Origin: JACQZU01 sp041908165
Lineage (GTDB): Bacteria; Acidobacteriota; Holophagae; Holophagales; Holophagaceae
Direction: 5' to 3'
Length of the DNA: 64,000 nucleotides
NCBI GenBank assembly: GCA_041908165.1
Contig: JAYRFV010000136.1
Coordinates: 32,414-96,413 of the forward strand
Position numbers and translations under genes: made by a program. This document shows, one piece after another, positions 9,696 through 17,192 of the stretch. Under the pieces are notes generated by a model that saw only the letters and a program-made list of their open reading frames with translations, was not told the DNA's origin and searched no databases. Each line of letters begins with the position of its first letter. Position 1 is the first letter of the stretch.

Positions 9696-10402
9696 CGCGC
9701 GGGGAATTCGTCGCGGGCGCGCGCCAGCCGGTCGGGGGAATCGATGGCGCAGCGGTACCCGGCAAGGGGGAAGCCGTACAGGCGCCCTTCCGACACCAGC
9801 CCGGGGAACACGTCCTTTGGGAAGTCCTGCGGCGGCCTGGGGGCAATCCGGTCCAGCACCCGCGGATCCAGGAGGTAGACCCCGGAGTTCACCCAGGGCG
9901 AATCGACCCCGGCACGCTCGGCCTCGGTGGGGCGCTCGAGCAGGCGGGTCACCCTGAAGTCCGGCTCGACCACCACCACGCTGTTGGACCCCGGTCGCTG
10001 GTGCAGCAGCAGGGTTCCCAGTCCCCCGCGGGCGAGGTGGGCGCGGCACAGGGCGGTGAGGTCCTGGTCGGTGAGCACGTCGCCGTAGTGCAGCAGGAAC
10101 GGCTCGGGGCCCCGCAGCAGGGCCGCGGCATTGAGGGCGCTGCCGGCGGTGCCGAGCAGGGCCGGCTCCTCGATGTAGGTGATGCTCAGCCCCAGGAACG
10201 CGCCATCGCCGAAGTGCTCGCGGATGCGGTCCGGGTGGTGGTGCAGGTTGAGCACCACCTCGAGGAACCCGTGCCGGGCCAGGTTGCGGAGGATGTGCTC
10301 GAGGATCGGCCGCCCCTGCACCTGCAGCATCGGCTTCGGCAGGCTCCGGGTCAGCTCGCCCATCCGGCTCCCCGCCCCCGCCGCCAGCACCATCGCCTTC
10401 AT
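9683..10402 (-). CDS. Sugar-1-phosphate nucleotidyltransferase (HddC-like)
   Basis: A 239-aa NTP-transferase. The N-terminal VLAAGAGSRM...LPKPM is the nucleotide-binding signature of this fold, and a short LHYGDVL stretch supplies the metal-binding Asp. Length and motifs fit the HddC/mannose-1-phosphate guanylyltransferase-like group, which activates a sugar 1-phosphate to an NDP-sugar. Its ATG overlaps the stop of the GmhB-type phosphatase gene by 4 bp, so the two are translated together. This pairing is what one expects for the last two steps of NDP-D-glycero-D-manno-heptose synthesis. The kinase and isomerase steps (GmhA, HddA/HldE) are not in the window. GDP versus ADP specificity cannot be told from sequence by eye. 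Confidence 0.87.
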   Translation of the reverse strand: MKAMVLAAGAGSRMGELTRSLPKPMLQVQGRPILEHILRNLARHGFLEVVLNLHHHPDRIREHFGDGAFLGLSITYIEEPALLGTAGSALNAAALLRGPEPFLLHYGDVLTDQDLTALCRAHLARGGLGTLLLHQRPGSNSVVVVEPDFRVTRLLERPTEAERAGVDSPWVNSGVYLLDPRVLDRIAPRPPQDFPKDVFPGLVSEGRLYGFPLAGYRCAIDSPDRLARARDEFPARYGS

Positions 10403-10986
10403 CGCCCCTCCAGGATCCAGGCCGCGGCCTCGGCCAGGGTGGCGCAGGTGAAGGCCACCGGCACCGCCGGATCGATCGGCTCGCTGCTCTCGATGGGCCG
10501 GTCCAGGTGGCGGCCGCTCTGCACCCAGAGGGCCGTGCACCCCGCCCGGTGGCCCGCCTGCAGGTCGCTGGGGCGGTCGCCCACCATGAAGCTGGAGGGC
10601 AGGTCCAGGCCCAGCTCGGCGGCGGCCCGCAGCAGCAGGCCGGGGCGCGGCTTGCGGCAGGCACAGTCCACCCGGAACTCGGGGAGCGTGGCCGCGGGGT
10701 GGTGCGGGCAGCTGTAGAAGCCGTCCAGCGGCGGCCCCCCCTGGGCGCGGAGGAGCCGCTCCAGGGCCGCGTGCAGGGCCTCCAGGTCCGCCTCGCCGAG
10801 CAGCCCCCGGGCCACCACCGCCTGGTTGCTCACCACCACCAGGGCGTACCCGGCCTGCTGCAGCTGCCGCAGGGCCCCGGGCACCCCCGGCAGGATCCGG
10901 AAGCCGCCGGGCTCCACCACCGGCCCCAGGTCCTCGACCAGGACGCCGTCCCGATCCAGGAACACGCACCTGCGTTTCGGGATCAT
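10399..10986 (-). CDS. gmhB: D-glycero-D-manno-heptose 1,7-bisphosphate 7-phosphatase
   Basis: A 195-aa HAD-IIIA phosphatase. The nucleophile motif FLDRDGV is at residues 9-15, a VVVSNQ motif gives the Ser/Thr of motif II, CRKPRPG the Lys and MVGDRPSD the C-terminal acidic pair. A Cys/His zinc loop (CPHHP ... DCACRKP) matches the zinc-binding loop of E. coli GmhB. The enzyme removes the 7-phosphate from heptose 1,7-bisphosphate in the cytoplasm. ATG at 10986 overlaps the end of the DUF6165 gene by 4 bp, and the stop overlaps the nucleotidyltransferase start by 4 bp, so the three genes form a tight operon. Homologous histidinol-phosphate phosphatases share the fold, but the context favours heptose. 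Confidence 0.87.
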   Translation of the reverse strand: MIPKRRCVFLDRDGVLVEDLGPVVEPGGFRILPGVPGALRQLQQAGYALVVVSNQAVVARGLLGEADLEALHAALERLLRAQGGPPLDGFYSCPHHPAATLPEFRVDCACRKPRPGLLLRAAAELGLDLPSSFMVGDRPSDLQAGHRAGCTALWVQSGRHLDRPIESSEPIDPAVPVAFTCATLAEAAAWILEGR

Positions 10987-11387
10987 CCGCGGCCGGGCTC
11001 CTCGTAGGGACGGTAGGACTTCTCCTCGACCAGGGCGGAACCGAGCAGCCGGTTGACCTCCCCCTTGATCCGCGCCCGCCGGTCGTTGGTGCGGTACACG
11101 GAACGGGCCAGCTCGATGAACCGGGGCCCGAAGTCCTGGTCCCGCTCGCATTCGCGCAGGGCGTCCTCGACCTCCCAGAGGGCGGTGTTCACGGCCTCCA
11201 GGTCCGCCTCGCAGCGGGCGAGGCCGGGTGCCGTCCCGGCCGCCCGGTCGCGGAGCGGCCGGAGCGCCTCGAGCTCGCGCCGGACGTTGGCCAGCTGGAC
11301 CGGATCCTCCATGCGCCGGGACTTGATCACCAGGATCGTGAACTTGTCGAGCAGCTCGCCCCAGGAGACGGGCGCCATCACGGACAT
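10983..11387 (-). CDS. DUF6165 family protein
   Basis: A 134-aa soluble, helix-rich, highly charged protein. The N-terminal PVSWGELLDKFTILVIKSRR stretch is what I recognise as the DUF6165 signature; no catalytic motif is visible and no function is known to me. It is the first gene of a three-gene reverse operon with gmhB and a nucleotidyltransferase, with a 4-bp stop/start overlap. This places it in sugar-nucleotide supply or glycan transfer to flagellin by context only. Two in-frame ATGs lie near the start (residues 1 and 4), and I use the longer form. The intergenic stretch 11388-11499 separates it from a divergent TPR-glycosyltransferase gene. Confidence 0.75.
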   Translation of the reverse strand: MSVMAPVSWGELLDKFTILVIKSRRMEDPVQLANVRRELEALRPLRDRAAGTAPGLARCEADLEAVNTALWEVEDALRECERDQDFGPRFIELARSVYRTNDRRARIKGEVNRLLGSALVEEKSYRPYEEPGRG

Positions 11388-11499
11388 CGGGAACCCCCCG
11401 GCACAGGATTGCGGCCTTCGCCCCTGATCCTAATCCAGGCCGGGCCGCCCCGCGGAACAATCCCGGGCGCCGCCGCCTGTGGTTGGATGGAGGCAGACC

Positions 11500-12966
11500 G
11501 TGAGGACGTCCGTGCCCGATCCCGCCCCCCGCAGCCTTGAACAGGCCCGAGCCCTGGATGCGGCGGGCCGGCGCGAGGCCGCCGTGGACGCCTACCGGGA
11601 GCACCTCGGCTCCAGCCCGGAGGATGTCGAGGCCTGGGTCGAGCTGGGCGGCCTGCTCCTGGTCCTGGGCCGGGCGGACGAGGCGGCCGACGCCTGCGCA
11701 GAGGCCCTGGACCGGGATCCTCGGCACTACGGCGCGCAGGTCCACGCCGCCCGTGCGCACATGGAGCGGGGCGACCTCGCCTTTGCCGAGGAGGCCTTCC
11801 AGGCCGCCATCGCCCTGGATCCGGAGCGCCTCTCCGGGCGCCTGATGCAGGCCGACTGCCTGCTCCGGATGCAGGACCTGGACCGGGCCCAGGAGGCGCT
11901 CGAGGCCATCCTCGCCCGGTCGCCGGACCATCCGGCCGCCGGCGAGCGGATGGGCATCCTCCGGGTCCTCCGCCGGGACTGGCCAGGCCTTCGCAGGGAC
12001 CTGGAGCGGCAGCTCACGCGCTACACCGGTGCCGAGGCCGAGTACGTCGCCAGCCACATCGATCTGCTGCTGGGCGACATGGCCTCCGGCTGGAGGCGTT
12101 TCGAGGCCCGCCTGGACATCCCGGGGCGCCATCCGGACCGCCCCGCGCACGCCCGGCCGCGCTGGCGCGGCGAGCCCTTCCCCGGCAGGACCCTGCTGCT
12201 CACCTGGGAGCAGGGCCTGGGCGACACCCTGATGTTCCTCCGGTTCGCCGGCGCGGCCCGCGCCCGCGGGGGCCGGGTGGTGGTGGAGGTGCAGCCGGCC
12301 CTGGCCGAGCTGGCAAGGACCTGCCCCGGAATCGACGCGATCGTCCCCTCCGGCGCCCCGCTCCCGCCCTACGACCTGCACGCCTCGCTCCTGTCCCTGC
12401 CCTTCCTCCTGGGCCTCGGCGCGGAGGACCTGGCCGGCGACGTCCCGTACCTGCGCCCGCCGTCCTGGGTGCCGGACCGGGCGGCGATCACCGACCTGCT
12501 GCAGGCCTCCGAAGGTAGGGTCCGCATCGGCCTCTGCTGGGCAGGGAACCCCGGCCATCCGCGGGATGCCCAGCGCTCCCTGCCCCCGGCGGCGCTTGCC
12601 CCGCTGGCGGCGCTGCCGCACGTGGCCTGGCACAGCTTCCAGTTCGGGTCGGGCGAGGCTCCACCGCTTCCCGGCCTGATCCTGCCGGGTCCCCTGCTGG
12701 AGGGTTTCTCCAACACCGCCCTGGCCCTGTGCGGGATGGACCTGGTGATCACCGTGGATACCGTGGTGGTTCACCTGGCCGGATCCCTGGGCCTCCCCAC
12801 CTTCCTGCTCGCGTCCTTCCTCCCGGACTGGCGCTGGATGCTGGAACGCAGCGACAGCCCCTGGTATCCGACGGTCCGGATCTACCGCCAGCGGGCCCCG
12901 GGCGACTGGGGCTCCGCCGTCTCGGACCTGCTCCGGGACCTCGCGGAGGAGGCTACACCACGGTGA
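11500..12966 (+). CDS. TPR protein with heptosyltransferase-like (GT9) domain
   Basis: About 488 aa. Four or five TPR units (residues 5-150) precede a GT-B domain resembling glycosyltransferase family 9, with TWEQGLGDTLMFLRF, GLCWAGNP, RSLPP, and ITVDTVVVHLAGSLG...PTFLL, the last being the acceptor/donor loop seen in heptosyltransferases. The start is GTG at 11500, taken because a GGAGG lies 7 nt upstream; GTG at 11479 and 11512 are alternatives. The product probably transfers an NDP-sugar to a TPR-bound protein or glycan. With gmhB and a nucleotidyltransferase next door, heptose is an attractive donor, but this is inference. Its last 14 bp overlap the convergent fliB gene. Confidence 0.85.
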   Translation: MRTSVPDPAPRSLEQARALDAAGRREAAVDAYREHLGSSPEDVEAWVELGGLLLVLGRADEAADACAEALDRDPRHYGAQVHAARAHMERGDLAFAEEAFQAAIALDPERLSGRLMQADCLLRMQDLDRAQEALEAILARSPDHPAAGERMGILRVLRRDWPGLRRDLERQLTRYTGAEAEYVASHIDLLLGDMASGWRRFEARLDIPGRHPDRPAHARPRWRGEPFPGRTLLLTWEQGLGDTLMFLRFAGAARARGGRVVVEVQPALAELARTCPGIDAIVPSGAPLPPYDLHASLLSLPFLLGLGAEDLAGDVPYLRPPSWVPDRAAITDLLQASEGRVRIGLCWAGNPGHPRDAQRSLPPAALAPLAALPHVAWHSFQFGSGEAPPLPGLILPGPLLEGFSNTALALCGMDLVITVDTVVVHLAGSLGLPTFLLASFLPDWRWMLERSDSPWYPTVRIYRQRAPGDWGSAVSDLLRDLAEEATPR

Positions 12967-14179
12967 GCAGGGTCCGCAGGCTGGTCCAGTCGCCGTCGAT
13001 GACCTCGGGCCGGATCAGGTCGACGATCTTCCGGCCGTGCTGCATCCTGCGGCAGAACACCTGGACGGTCTCGGCCAGTTCGGCCGGGGCGAGCGGAGCC
13101 TCCCGGGCCGCGGCCCGGCCGTAGAGCATCACCCGCAGGATGGTGAACCTGAGCAGGAACTGGATGTAGTGCTGGAAGGGATCGCCCTTGGCCCAGGGCA
13201 GGACCTCCCGCAGCGCCTCGTTGAGCAGGTAGTGGTCCAGCAGGAACGGCGCCGACGCCAGGGCGGCGGACAGCCGCGCAGCCCCCTCGGCGCACCGTCG
13301 GTGGAACCCGGGTTCGCGACCGCCCTCGGCGTCGATGCCCAGCCCTGCCGCGACCTCGTCCACCACCCGGCGCTGCAGCGGGGGAAGCTCCGACATCCGC
13401 ATCCCGAGGATGAACACCCAGGCGAATTCGGCCCGGGCGGCCAGGCGTTCAGGATCGGGCCGCAGGGGGATGCGCGCTCCCCCCTCGGCCACCATGGCCT
13501 CCAGGAGCCCGAGCAGCGCGGGGAGGCGGTCCGCCTGGCCGCCGCGCACCCGTTCGGCCAGGCGCTCGCAGAAGAGGCCCAGCACCGCCAGCCGGCGGGA
13601 CGGATCCAGCTCGCGGGCGCCCAGCAGCCGGTAGACCTCCGCCTGCACCTCGACCATGGCCTCCAGGGACAGCCCCTCGCGCGGCTCGAGGCGGCCGACC
13701 CCCGCGGCCCGCACGGCAGCCTCGCAGCTGCCGAGCTCGAAGGCGTCCTCGGAGAGCAGGGCCAGCCGGGCCGACTCCGGGCAGGACAGCTGCAGGGTCA
13801 GCTGGAGGTGGTCGCCCACGTCCACCACCCGGCGCGGGTAGTCCGAGCAGGTGTCGCTCAGCCAGTCCTCGCCGTGCCTCTCCTGGATCCGGCAGAGGCC
13901 GCCCGGTCCCAGAAACGGGCAGTAGTGGCACGGTCCCTCCAGCTTCTGGATGAAGCCGCAGGCCTGCGGCGGCGCCGGATCCGGGTTGCGGACGACGTGG
14001 CCCCGGAACAGCGGCGCCAGGTCCGGGTCGACGCTGGACTCGTACTGCAGGAGGGTGGCCCGGTCCAGGTCGATCCGCCAGCCGGAGCAGCAGGTGTCCG
14101 GGCAGTCGCCGCCGGTGCAGGCGAACCGGGCCGCGTAGGCCGGCATGAGCATGGGACCACGGAGGACCTGCTTGTGCAT
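12953..14179 (-). CDS. fliB: Flagellin lysine-N-methylase FliB
   Basis: A 408-aa protein with the FliB/YkgJ-like cysteine cluster at its N-terminus (FACTGGDCPDTCC, residues about 19-31), a second Cys group (CHYCPF ... LCRIQ ... DTCSDYPRR) and the YIQFLLRFTILRVML region near the C-terminus. In Salmonella FliB methylates lysines of flagellin; the Cys pattern suggests a metal or Fe-S site. ATG at 14179 (HKQVLRGP follows) is chosen over further upstream frame extension, which would overlap the preceding gene. It is the last gene of the flagellin-flaG-fliD-fliS operon. The encoded flagellin has only five lysines, so few methylation sites exist unless another flagellin is the substrate. Confidence 0.9.
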   Translation of the reverse strand: MHKQVLRGPMLMPAYAARFACTGGDCPDTCCSGWRIDLDRATLLQYESSVDPDLAPLFRGHVVRNPDPAPPQACGFIQKLEGPCHYCPFLGPGGLCRIQERHGEDWLSDTCSDYPRRVVDVGDHLQLTLQLSCPESARLALLSEDAFELGSCEAAVRAAGVGRLEPREGLSLEAMVEVQAEVYRLLGARELDPSRRLAVLGLFCERLAERVRGGQADRLPALLGLLEAMVAEGGARIPLRPDPERLAARAEFAWVFILGMRMSELPPLQRRVVDEVAAGLGIDAEGGREPGFHRRCAEGAARLSAALASAPFLLDHYLLNEALREVLPWAKGDPFQHYIQFLLRFTILRVMLYGRAAAREAPLAPAELAETVQVFCRRMQHGRKIVDLIRPEVIDGDWTSLRTLLTVV

Positions 14180-14196
14180 GCCCGGCCCCGGAGCCC

Positions 14197-14496
14197 TCAG
14201 CGGGTGCTGGCTCCGTACCCGGCGAGGGCGCGGTTGCCGCGCTCCTGCATGCCGAGCTCCGCCTTGATCTCGTCCCGCAGGCGGGAGAAGTGGGTCACGC
14301 GCGCCTCGAGCTGCCGCCCGAGGCGGTGCGCCCGGGCGACCAGGTCCGGCCATCCAGGACCCTTCTCCGCCGCGCCCAGGGCCTCCTGGTAGTCCCGGTT
14401 CCAGGCCTCCAGCACCTGCGGATCGGGTTCCCAGGCGGCTTCATCGACCCAGGCCTCCATCCGGTCGAGGGCGGCGCGGACCGTGCGGTCGCTCAT
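14197..14496 (-). CDS. Small FliT-like flagellar protein (hypothetical)
   Basis: A 99-aa, entirely helical, charged protein with no domain I can name. ATG at 14496 overlaps the fliS stop by 4 bp, and fliB begins 17 bp after its stop. Its size, predicted helical content and position directly after fliS match FliT, the export chaperone of the cap protein FliD, whose sequence is poorly conserved. The sequence shows alternating Leu/Arg/Glu heptads (ARAHRLGRQLEARV, SRLRDEIKAEL), consistent with an antiparallel helical bundle. Function by context only; a structural prediction would be needed to confirm FliT. Confidence 0.65.
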   Translation of the reverse strand: MSDRTVRAALDRMEAWVDEAAWEPDPQVLEAWNRDYQEALGAAEKGPGWPDLVARAHRLGRQLEARVTHFSRLRDEIKAELGMQERGNRALAGYGASTR

Positions 14497-14918
14497 ACGA
14501 CCCGGTCCCCCACCCGCTGGTCGGCGCCGTGCAGTTCGCGCGCCTGCTTCTCGTGCAGCTGCTCCCACGCCTGGCGGATCTCGCCCATGTGCTGGGACAC
14601 GGCGGCCAGCCGGGAGCCGTCCTTGGTGGTGCTGGCGTCGAACACCTCCCAGGTCCACCAGTCGTAGATCCGGGACAGGTTGTGCACCAGCTCGCCGCCC
14701 TCCTCGTGGTTCAGCCGGAGGGTGGCCTCGTTGATCACCTCGGTCACGCGGCCGAGGCAGCGGCCCGCCTCGAAGTGGTCCTTCTGGTCCATCGCCTTGA
14801 TGGCCTTGCCGAGGAAGCGCTGGCCGCACTCCATCAGCAGCGCCGCCTGCTGCACCGGGCTGGCCGCCATGATGCGCTGGACGAGGTACTTGTCGATGGG
14901 CTGGGAGGTCTGGTTCAT
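14493..14918 (-). CDS. fliS: Flagellar export chaperone FliS
   Basis: A 141-aa helical protein. The N-terminal half (KYLVQRIMAASPVQQAALLMECG) carries the FliS pattern in which a Tyr/Leu-rich helix 1 is followed by a short loop and the L-L-Y/M-x-G helix. Later parts align with the four-helix bundle that wraps around the C-terminal D0 helix of flagellin. FliS keeps flagellin monomeric in the cytoplasm before export and can control FlgM/FliW circuits in some bacteria. It lies 53 bp after fliD and overlaps the next small gene by 4 bp. Sequence similarity is moderate, but the gene order fliD-fliS is decisive. Confidence 0.88.
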   Translation of the reverse strand: MNQTSQPIDKYLVQRIMAASPVQQAALLMECGQRFLGKAIKAMDQKDHFEAGRCLGRVTEVINEATLRLNHEEGGELVHNLSRIYDWWTWEVFDASTTKDGSRLAAVSQHMGEIRQAWEQLHEKQARELHGADQRVGDRVV

Positions 14919-14971
14919 GGGAGTGCGCCTGCCTTCCTGATCGGCGGTTGGTTGGGAAACGTGAGCGTCCT

Positions 14972-16693
14972 TCAGCTGGTGCTGGTCAGGTTGCCCGCGG
15001 AGGCCCGCATCTGCGCGACCGTGACCTCCATCTTCGAGAACTGCAGCTGAAGCGCCTTCTTGCGGCGGTCGAGCGCGGACTGGGCGGACTCGATCTGGGT
15101 GGCGAGGATCTTGTTGTTGTCCTCGATGGTGGTGAGGGCGTTGGCCAGGGAGCCGCTGCCCGAGGCCATGAGGCTGGCAATCAAGTCCCGTGCCGTCTGT
15201 CCGGCGCCCCGGCTGATCGTGAGGGTTCCGGTCCCGGTGGCGGTCACCGCCACGGTGAGCCCTTCCAGGGGGGTGCCGATGTCGCCGATCAGGGTGCCAT
15301 TGCTGCCCGTGAGCTGGATGCTGAAGGGGGAGCCGTTCGAGGTCCCCGAGAAGGTGCCGCTCACGGCGCCGCCGGCGGTGTAGCTGTCGATGCTGAAGGT
15401 CACCGCCCCGGTGGCGGTCTTGGAGCCGGCGCCCTGGAAGGTCAGGATGCCGTTGTTCGACTCGCCGGAGATCGTGAACAGGCGCTTGGCCGCCGCCGGG
15501 TCCTTGTCCAGGGCGGCCTGGAAGACCGCGGTGTCCAGGCTGAGGGTGCCGTCGGACAGCGTCTTCACGCCCAGGCTCGCCGGGGTCTGGTAGGTCGCGG
15601 TGCCAGGCAGGCCGGAGGAGGCGCCGGTCAAGGCGGCGCGGATCTGCGAAATGATGGTCCTGGAGGTCGCGTCGTTGGTCAGGGCGCCCTGGATGACCGA
15701 GCCGTCGGTGTCCTTGGTGGAGGCCGAGGCATCCTTGTAGATCTTCAGCAGGGAGTTGAACTTGGTGATGACGTCCTGCATGCCGTTGGTGGCGGTGGTC
15801 TTGTCCTGGGCGACCGTGAGGGTGGTGGTCCCGGTCTGGTTGCCCTGCTTCAGGGTGAAGGTGACGCCGTCGGCGGCGTCGGTGACCACGTTCGATTTCC
15901 GGGTGAGCTGGATCCCGTTGATGGTGAACACCGCGTCCTTGGCGGTTTCCGCCGCTCCGGACTGCAGCCCGCCGCTGAGCCCGGTCGGGGCCGAGATGGT
16001 GCCCGTCAGGACGCCGCCGGTGATTCCGAGGGCCGGGTCCACGGTGGTGGCCGAGGCGTCGGCGTTGTCGATGGCCGCCAGGGTGACCACGCCGCCGGTG
16101 GTTCCGGTGCCGGTCTCCTTGGCGGTGATGACCAGCTGGTACGGGGTGGCGCCGGTTCCGGTGTTGACGACCGCGGCCGTCACCCCCGCGCCGGAGGCGT
16201 TGATCGCGTCCCGAAGGCCGTTCAGGCTGTTGTTGGTCAGCTCGAAGGCCTTGATGACCCCGTCGGTCCCCCGGACCGCGAAGCTGGCCCTGGAGCTGCT
16301 GAAAATGGCGGCGGCCGGATCAGCCACCGCCAGGTTCGTGGGCACGCCACCCGAGAGGGTGGGTGAGATCCGCCCCTTCGTCGCGACCGTGGTCACGGTT
16401 AGGTCATAGTTGCCCGTCGCAGCCCCGTTGGCGCTGGCGGTGACGTAGGTCCCCGTCGTGTCGGTGCTGGTGACGGTGCGGGCGTTGAACTTGTCCTGCA
16501 GGGCCGCCAGGCTGACCGAAAGGGTCGTCATGGCGGTCTTCATCGACGTCAGTGCAGAGGTCCGCGTCTTGTTGCGGGTCTGCCGGGCCTGGAATGCTGC
16601 GAGGCCCTTTCCTTCCTGGGCAAGAATGGCATTGACCAGGGCATCGGTCTGGAGGCCCGTGGCGAGGCCCTGAAAGCTGATCGCAGAAGCCAT
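14972..16693 (-). CDS. fliD: Flagellar filament cap protein FliD (HAP2)
   Basis: A 573-aa Ser/Thr/Gly/Ala-rich protein. The N-terminus (ISFQGLATGLQTDALVNAIL) and the C-terminal helix ending in a region like KMEVTVAQMRASAGNL are the conserved D0/D1 parts of FliD. The centre holds beta-rich D2/D3 repeats (residues about 80-420). FliD caps the growing filament and folds exported flagellin. ATG at 16693 has a GGAGG Shine-Dalgarno 7 nt upstream. It follows flaG by 25 bp and precedes fliS by 53 bp. Its extreme Ser/Thr content makes it another possible acceptor for the O-glycosyltransferases of this island (inference). Confidence 0.95.
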   Translation of the reverse strand: MASAISFQGLATGLQTDALVNAILAQEGKGLAAFQARQTRNKTRTSALTSMKTAMTTLSVSLAALQDKFNARTVTSTDTTGTYVTASANGAATGNYDLTVTTVATKGRISPTLSGGVPTNLAVADPAAAIFSSSRASFAVRGTDGVIKAFELTNNSLNGLRDAINASGAGVTAAVVNTGTGATPYQLVITAKETGTGTTGGVVTLAAIDNADASATTVDPALGITGGVLTGTISAPTGLSGGLQSGAAETAKDAVFTINGIQLTRKSNVVTDAADGVTFTLKQGNQTGTTTLTVAQDKTTATNGMQDVITKFNSLLKIYKDASASTKDTDGSVIQGALTNDATSRTIISQIRAALTGASSGLPGTATYQTPASLGVKTLSDGTLSLDTAVFQAALDKDPAAAKRLFTISGESNNGILTFQGAGSKTATGAVTFSIDSYTAGGAVSGTFSGTSNGSPFSIQLTGSNGTLIGDIGTPLEGLTVAVTATGTGTLTISRGAGQTARDLIASLMASGSGSLANALTTIEDNNKILATQIESAQSALDRRKKALQLQFSKMEVTVAQMRASAGNLTSTS

Positions 16694-16718
16694 GTCGCCA
16701 CCTCCGGTTGCCTGAGCC

Positions 16719-17117
16719 CTAGCCTTCCTTGTCCAGCAGAACGCCCGAAGCGCCGGTCTGCTCTGCGAAATCTCGCAATTTGCGCGCCATTGCCAGCATT
16801 TCCTCGGAGGGCACCTGCAGCAGCACCTCTCCGGTGTTCTCGCTGACGACCTGGAACAGCGTCCGGCCCGAATCCCGGTCCACCTTGAACTTCAGTTCCG
16901 TGCCCGTGCCCAGGAGCCGGTTGTTCATGAGCTCCATGGCCGAATCGGCAGAGATGGCCGGGTCGGCGGGGGTCGGGTCGTTCGGATTTTGGGGTGGGGA
17001 CGCGGGTGTTCTGGCTGTGCGCGCTTTTTCGGGAGCGGGTCTTGGCGTGTTGGCCACCAAGAGCGCCGAAGGAAGGCCCGTCGCCAAGTTACCCAGCGGG
17101 TTTACTTGATCGGCCAT
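16719..17117 (-). CDS. flaG: FlaG family protein
   Basis: A 132-aa protein: a Pro/Ala/Thr-rich N-terminal half (about residues 15-60) followed by the FlaG domain with ELKFKVDRDSGRTLFQVV, TGEVLLQVPSEEML and a terminal helix. FlaG proteins influence filament length and stability in several flagellates. ATG at 17117 is chosen over ATG at 17135 because a GAGGAG Shine-Dalgarno lies 7-8 nt upstream of it. It sits between flagellin and fliD; the 75-bp gap before it contains a strong GC hairpin that could lower its expression relative to flagellin. Confidence 0.9.
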   Translation of the reverse strand: MADQVNPLGNLATGLPSALLVANTPRPAPEKARTARTPASPPQNPNDPTPADPAISADSAMELMNNRLLGTGTELKFKVDRDSGRTLFQVVSENTGEVLLQVPSEEMLAMARKLRDFAEQTGASGVLLDKEG

Positions 17118-17149
17118 GTCAGTGCTCCTCTCCAAACTTCAACGTTGGA

Positions 17150-17171
17150 GGGGGCGGAAGGCTCCGCCCCC
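17150..17171 (-). terminator. Intercistronic GC hairpin between flagellin and flaG
   Basis: A perfect 9-bp stem (17150-17158 pairs with 17163-17171; arms GGGGGCGGA and TCCGCCCCC) with a 4-nt loop lies 21 nt after the flagellin stop. No T-tract follows on the minus strand, so it is not a classical intrinsic terminator. It could act as a partial terminator or 3' stability element that favours flagellin mRNA over the flaG-fliD-fliS part of the transcript. Confidence 0.5.
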
Positions 17172-17192
17172 CCCAGAAGCCTAGGAAGGTGA

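Noticed and set aside
6765..10664. 1299-aa minus-strand open frame
   Set aside because: Runs antisense to the second GT41 gene and out of frame with gmhB and the nucleotidyltransferase, which are clearly coding in other frames.
9683..12966. LPS inner-core biosynthesis cluster
   Set aside because: gmhB, a nucleotidyltransferase and a GT9-like gene could suggest it, but kdtA, waaC, gmhA and hldE are absent, and the GT9 domain is fused to TPRs next to flagellar genes.
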